A stretch of DNA of 13,134 nucleotides, taken from NCBI GenBank assembly GCA_026770585.1, contig MU646775.1, positions 302,019-315,152 on the forward strand, given 5' to 3'. This DNA comes from Baffinella frigidus. Lineage: Eukaryota; Cryptophyceae; Cryptomonadales; Baffinellaceae. The translations under genes were made by a program, and so were the position numbers. The notes beneath the pieces are model-generated. The model saw only the letters and a program-made list of their open reading frames with translations. It was not told the DNA's origin and ran no database searches. Shown one piece after another: positions 10,271-13,134 of the stretch (within the stretch, counting starts at the first letter, position 1; each line of letters begins with the position of its first letter).

Positions 10271-10370
10271 AGTGGGACCTCACACAGTAATCACTTTTTC
10301 ACTCCAGTTCTCCCTCGGGCAGCCCCTTCCCCTCATCCCCTCTTTCCCTCTTCTAAACACTCCATGCACT

Positions 10371-10526
10371 CACAGCGGACTTCGAAGGGATTTTGAATAA
10401 CCCTTAAGCGACCAGACCTACGAACCTACGGTAGGCAATCCGTAGGGACATAGGGGGGGTTCCTACAGATAAGGTAACCGGAAATGACTTGATTCTGAAG
10501 CTTTCCCCCCTGAGTAGCCCGCTGTG
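10371..10526 (+). mobile_element. MITE family 3, complete copy (3d)
   Basis: CACAGCGG at the left and CCGCTGTG at the right. The core (AAGCGACCAGACCTACGAAC, CTACGGTAGGCAATCCGTAG, GGACATAGGGGGGG, AGATAAGGTAACCGG) aligns throughout with 3c. Confidence 0.85.
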
Positions 10527-10643
10527 TGGTACTGTATGTAAGGTGGCAGACTGAGAACGGAATCTTGAGCACGTGGTATTCGCACCCCCCCCCCCGACAC
10601 CTAGGCCCGGACCTGGAAACCGCGCCCCCCCTGAGACCCCATA

Positions 10644-10864
10644 TCCCTCATGTGGCAAGGCGGTCAACATTAACCGCCCAGAGGTCCTAGGCAGGTCCCT
10701 AGGGCCCTACGGCAGGGCGTGTGAACCTACTCGCCACTTACAGGGGTACCTCGCTCATAAGAAACCGTCTCCCCCTAGGACCCTAGAGTAGGCCTACGCC
10801 TAGGGCCCTCCGGTGGTCCTAGGGGGGGGGCAGTTTCTTATGAGCGAGGTACCCCTGTAAGGGA
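10644..10864 (+). mobile_element. MITE family 2, copy 2a, carrying a nested family 1 element
   Basis: TCCCTCATGTGGC at the left pairs with GCCACTTAAGGGA at the right once 119 bp (family 1 copy 1e plus one TA) are removed. The remaining 102 bp matches copies 2c and 2d (100 bp each). It is flanked by TA at 10642-10643 and 10865-10866. The core contains TCCTAGGCAGGTCCCTAGGG and CCCTACGGCAGGGCGTGTGA. Confidence 0.88.
10741..10857 (+). mobile_element. MITE family 1, copy 1e, inserted in family 2
   Basis: 117 bp with intact arms, flanked by TA (10739-10740 and 10858-10859). It sits in the right arm of family 2 copy 2a. The unoccupied arm CCACTTAAGGGATAC at about 10985 and 11003 shows that exactly one TA was duplicated on insertion. 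Confidence 0.95.
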
Positions 10865-11091
10865 TACGCCCTAAAGGCTCAAGTGGCAGACTGAGAAGGG
10901 AATCTTGAGAACCACTTCCCGGCACACCCACGCGTCTGTCGGGAGGTCCTAGGGCCCTACGGTAGGGCGTGTGAACCTACTCGCCACTTAAGGGATACTC
11001 GCCACTTAAGGGATACGCCCTAAAGGCTCAAGTGGCATACTGAGAAGGGAATCTTGAGCACAACTTCCCGGCAAACCCACGCGTCGGTCGC
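10861..11091 (+). repeat. two-copy direct repeat, offset 149 bp
   Basis: 10861-10942 (GGGATACGCCCTAAAGGCTC, AAGTGGCAGACTGAGAAGGG, AATCTTGAG, CACTTCCCGGCA, ACCCACGCGTC) recurs at 11010-11091 with few changes. A partial third copy is at about 10541-10573. No coding potential recognised. Confidence 0.88.
10951..11007 (+). mobile_element. MITE family 2, right-half copy 2b
   Basis: GGAGGTCCTAGGGCCCTACG, GTAGGGCGTGTGAACCTACT and CGCCACTTAAGGGATAC match the right half of 2a; the final 18 bp are duplicated in tandem. The left arm is absent. Its unoccupied right arm is the empty-site reference for copy 1e. Confidence 0.8.
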
Positions 11092-11098
11092 CGCGTAG

Positions 11099-11373
11099 AG
11101 GATGTGCCGGTTTGAGATCTCCCTGCCAAAAGTCAACATAACCAAAAGTCAATATCCCTTAAGTGACCAACGGGCAAATAATCGCACGTGGAAGCCCTAG
11201 GCAGGTCCTAGGGCCCTACGGTAGGGCGTATGAGCCAACTGGTCACTTGCGGGATACAGGATGTGCCGGTTCGAGATCTCCCTGCCAAAAGTCAACATAA
11301 CCAAAAGTCAACATACAGGATGTGCCAGTTCGAAATCTCCCTGCCAAAGGACAACCACATTTACCAAAAGTCA
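11099..11373 (+). repeat. 59-bp tandem repeat, three copies, one split by a MITE
   Basis: The units begin AGGATGTGCCGGTTTGAGAT at 11099, 11258 and 11317 and contain CTCCCTGCCAAAAGTCAACA and ACCAAAAGTCAA. Copy 1 is separated from copy 2 by family 2 element 2c; copy 3 is degenerate. Confidence 0.9.
11155..11254 (+). mobile_element. MITE family 2, copy 2c
   Basis: Exactly 100 bp from TCCCTTAAGTGACC to GGTCACTTGCGGGA, flanked by TA (11153-11154 and 11255-11256). The core has CCCTAGGCAGGTCCTAGGGC and CCTACGGTAGGGCG. The junction in the 59-bp repeat without insert (AAGTCAACATACAGG at about 11305-11320) is the corresponding empty site apart from two bases. Confidence 0.92.
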
Positions 11374-11431
11374 GCAGAAGTTTGGCCGAAAGATGACAAA
11401 TTCCCAAAGGTCAACATAATTTTAAACCTTG

Positions 11432-11612
11432 CTGGTGCGGGGGGGGTTCAGGGTTTGGATTGGGGGGGGTGGGGGTTGTTTCCGGGATGGGGGTCGGGGC
11501 ATTACGGGTGGGCCCAGTTGGATTCGGGGTTCGTGGTTTCGAGTGGGGGGTAGTTTCTGCTTTGGGTTTTGAGTTTCGGGTTCCGGGTTTAGGGTTTAGG
11601 TTTAGGGTTGGG
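11432..11612 (+). repeat. G-rich telomere-like region
   Basis: G-rich strand on + (GGGGGGTTCAGGGTTTGG, TTTAGGGTTTAGG), opposite to most of the window. It contains a duplicate of the end of the minus-strand exon-like segment described at 11619-11676 (11506-11527). Confidence 0.85.
11506..11527 (-). pseudogene. truncated copy of the 11619-11676 exon end
   Basis: ATCCAACTGGGCCCACCC followed by GTAATGCCC on the minus strand matches the end and donor of the neighbouring segment; upstream it is replaced by telomere-like repeat. Confidence 0.45.
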
Positions 11613-11618
11613 CGTTAC

Positions 11619-11676
11619 GGGTGAGCCCAGTTGGATACGCTCAGCGTTTTGCTGATCCGGACGCCCATGTAGATCG
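11619..11676 (-). CDS. putative minus-strand exon, product unknown
   Basis: On the minus strand GCTAGCAG is followed by 58 nt and then GTAACG. In phase 2 it reads IYMGVRISKTLSVSNWAH, free of stops and not low-complexity. A second copy of its last part plus donor (TCCAACTGGGCYCACCC, then GTAAYGCCC) occurs at 11506-11527, and a degraded start copy lies near 11746-11775. No family recognised. The local duplication pattern matches that of the plus-strand gene. Confidence 0.35.
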
Positions 11677-11805
11677 CTGCTAGCGCGCGCAAACCTAGTT
11701 ACGGTTCAGGGGTTAGGGTTTGGGGTTTAGGATTTAAGGTTTGTCGAGGTGGATTGCCACTATGGCGCGCGAACCAACTCGAGGGGGTTAAAAAAAACAA
11801 TAAAC

Positions 11806-11897
11806 ACTGGGGTTAGGGTTAGGGTTTGGGGTTTAGGGTTTGGGGTTTAGGGTGTGGGGTTAGGGTTTAGGGTTTAGGGTTTAGGGTTTAGGGTATA
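11806..11897 (+). repeat. TTTAGGG/TTTGGGG block
   Basis: Mostly canonical TTTAGGG, with the final part (about 11866-11893) perfect heptamers. The following 11900-12180 holds scattered AACACTN variants and unique sequence without a supported gene. Confidence 0.93.
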
Positions 11898-12198
11898 CAC
11901 ACAGACCAAGTGCTGGTTGCACCAGAGAATAGCGTACCCACCCCTAAAAAATGAACAATAAACACCAAGCCGTAAATAATAAATCATTCCCACCAATGCC
12001 GCACTTAGCTTGAATTTCAACGCTGGCAGACTATCTTGAAGTCAACTATTACGCCGTGAACACTCCACAGTAAACACTCACCATTAAACATTGAACACTC
12101 AAGACTGAACACTCAACACTAAGCACTGAACACTAAACACTCAACAATAAAAATATAATAAAAAATAATTAACACTGGACCCTAACAACTAGACGCAC

Positions 12199-12270
12199 TG
12201 ATCAGCTGTCGGCCGTTGGGGTTCGCGGCCTCTCCCAGCTCGATAAACCCTCCAGGCTTGAAGTTCTTGA
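12199..12270 (-). pseudogene. 5'-truncated copy of the F-K-P-G-G-F exon
   Basis: Minus strand reads K-N-FKPGGFIELGEAANPNG-R-Q-L-I and then GTGCGT, the same donor as the copy at 12542-12626. The first codons and acceptor are lost where CCCTACA repeat begins. Synonymous and conservative differences (V to I, K to R) suggest past coding constraint. Confidence 0.5.
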
Positions 12271-12280
12271 CAAACACTCT

Positions 12281-12345
12281 TACACCCTACACCCTACACC
12301 CTACACCCTACACCCTACACCCTACACCCTACACCCTACATCCTA
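12281..12345 (+). repeat. CCCTACA array
   Basis: Nine or so near-perfect CCCTACA units directly abutting the truncated exon copy; followed by CCCCAAA variants and AT-rich AATAAATGAT sequence to about 12480. Confidence 0.95.
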
Positions 12346-12541
12346 CACCCCACTCCCTGCACCCCAAACCCTAAACCCCAAACCCTAAACAATAAACCCC
12401 AAATAAATAAATAAATGATCATAAATAATGACCCTAAAAAACAAAACCTAAATAAATAAATGATAATAAATAATGAATGATAAAAAAACAGAATAAACAG
12501 TATACGCACTTGTGATAATACAAAAAAAACAGGAAACGCAC

Positions 12542-12626
12542 TTATGAGTTGTTTGCCGTTGGGGTTCGCGGCCTCGCCCAGCTCGACGAACCCTCCAGGC
12601 TTGAAGTTCTTGAAGTGGTGCGTCCT
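12542..12626 (-). CDS. putative exon with methyltransferase-like K-P-G-G-F motif
   Basis: On the minus strand TTTATTTATCTTGCGCAG is a strong acceptor; 85 nt read RTHHFKNFKPGGFVELGEAA then NPNGKQLI plus A, followed by GTGCGT. Hydrophobic-K-P-G-G-[FW]-V/I-E is a common motif after strand 4/5 of class I SAM-dependent methyltransferases (fungal LaeA-like proteins have L-K-P-G-G-W-x-E). That assignment is weak because the motif is short. A second copy with the same donor is at 12199-12270. It probably belongs to a gene on the minus strand that extends beyond these exons. Confidence 0.45.
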
Positions 12627-12633
12627 CTGCGCA

Positions 12634-12661
12634 AGATAAATAAATAAATAAATAAATAAAT
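12634..12661 (+). repeat. TAAA tetranucleotide repeat
   Basis: AAATAAATAAAT run of about seven units. On the minus strand it is the pyrimidine-rich TTTA tract before the acceptor of the 12542-12626 exon. Confidence 0.95.
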
Positions 12662-12744
12662 TTAGTGGACCCACAGAGGTTGGCTGCGCAGGAAAAATAA
12701 ACATATAAATCAAAACATTTAGTGAGATCCACAAAGGTTGGTTG
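12661..12744 (-). repeat. duplicated 26-bp segment
   Basis: TTTAGTGGACCCACAGAGGT-TGGCTG (12661-12686) and TTTAGTGAGATCCACAAAGG-TTGGTTG (12718-12744) are near copies. The first is preceded on the minus strand by TTTCCTGCGCAG, an acceptor-like sequence, so it may be another duplicated exon edge; reading frame is undetermined. Confidence 0.55.
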
Positions 12745-12825
12745 TCGACGGCCTTGACCGAGACCACAAAACAAAGAGAAAAATCTGCAACAAAACTGCA
12801 ACGGCAACTTTTTAACATCTTGGTA

Positions 12826-12925
12826 TCCCTTAAGTGGCGAGTAGGCTCACACGCCCTAACGTAGGGCCCTAGGACCTGCCTAGGGCGAGTTAGGGTGAAT
12901 ATGCACCCTATGGGCACTGAAGGGA
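12826..12925 (-). mobile_element. MITE family 2, copy 2d (inverted)
   Basis: Exactly 100 bp, TCCCTTAAGTGGCG to GGCACTGAAGGGA, flanked by TA (12824-12825 and 12926-12927). The core reads as the reverse complement of 2a and 2c (CCCTAACGTAGGGCCCTAGG, ACCTGCCTAGGG). Confidence 0.92.
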
Positions 12926-13021
12926 TACTCTGTCCTATTCCGCTCGCGTCTCAGCGAATCCTTCGCCCGACCTTTGTGGGTAGCTGGCATCTCCAGCCTA
13001 CCTTACGTAGCCCTGAGAGGG

Positions 13022-13134
13022 ACCCTACACCCTACACCCTACACCCTACACCCTACAACTTACACCCTACACCCTGCACCCTACACCCTACACCCTACAC
13101 CCTACACCCTACACCCTACACCCTACACCCTACA
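13022..13134 (+). repeat. CCCTACA array at window end
   Basis: About 16 heptamers, nearly all CCCTACA, running to the last base. Being C-rich on + at the right edge it is not oriented as a right-hand chromosome end would be. Confidence 0.97.

Noticed and set aside
12336-12917. 193-codon minus-strand ORF as a single protein
   Set aside because: Only residues around the F-K-P-G-G-F exon look protein-like; the rest is F-I-Y-L tetranucleotide repeat, MITE 2d and heptamer translation, with clear splice signals around the exon.
13022-13134. Chromosome-terminal telomere at the right edge
   Set aside because: The unit is CCCTACA rather than the canonical heptamer, and the C-rich strand points the wrong way for a right-hand end.

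Overview
ORGANISM. This is a eukaryotic nuclear window. It has GT-AG introns, coding sequence broken into 27-97 nt exons, many short terminal-inverted-repeat (TIR) elements, and hundreds of interstitial copies of the plant/algal-type telomere heptamer (CCCTAAA/TTTAGGG) and variants (CCCCAAA, CCCGAAA, CCCTACA, CTAAACG). There is no operon structure, tRNA, rRNA or CRISPR. The combination suggests a unicellular alga or other protist with TTTAGGG-type telomeres. I cannot name the taxon from sequence alone; a cryptophyte-like alga is only a guess.

MAIN GENE. Nearly all long ORFs here are low-complexity repeat or TIR translations. Reading exon by exon on the + strand gives a coherent split gene. 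Eight exons (A 1476-1537, B 2391-2464, C 3654-3703, D 3929-3955, E 4729-4779, F 6459-6500, G 6967-7034, L 8410-8506) each have an upstream AG and all but the last a downstream GT. Their phases close perfectly, giving 471 nt = 156 codons plus TGA. The product reads like BAP31/BCAP31, the ER membrane sorting and chaperone protein: TM2-like segment, R-A-E-R-N-T-Y-I motif, TM3, a segment ending A-F-K-K-Q, a coiled coil, and a short polar tail with Lys at -3. A start-codon exon (437-531) encodes a TM1-like segment. The loop between TM1 and TM2 is not placed with confidence; a candidate at 91-159 lies upstream of the TM1 exon.

EXON AMPLIFICATION. Almost every exon of this gene has extra broken or alternative copies lying right beside it (A x2, B x6, C x4 plus two fused C-D copies, E x2, F x4, L x7), separated by telomere-like repeats. 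Normally one copy is fully intact. Exon B has two intact copies and the last exon has an additional in-frame version. In two tandem copies C and D are joined with no intron, exactly at the predicted C/D splice junction; in the main copy that junction holds 225 bp of almost pure telomere-like repeat.

MOBILE ELEMENTS. At least seven families of 100-180 bp non-coding TIR elements (MITEs) are present. Family 1 (five copies, 8.5-10.9 kb) and family 2 (about 100 bp) sit between TA dinucleotides, as Tc1/mariner-type elements do. Two insertions have an unoccupied duplicate of their target inside this window. Nested insertions occur twice.

LAYOUT. 1-535 upstream exon candidate and TM1 exon; 0.9-1.3 kb C-rich repeats; 1.3-3.7 kb exons A-C and copies; 3.7-4.8 kb exons D-E; 4.8-6.5 kb MITEs and exon F copies; 6.97 kb exon G; 7.5-9.4 kb last-exon copies interleaved with MITEs; 9.4-11.4 kb MITE-rich and tandem repeats without a clear gene; 11.4-13.1 kb telomere-like repeats plus duplicated exon-like segments on the minus strand, probably a different gene.
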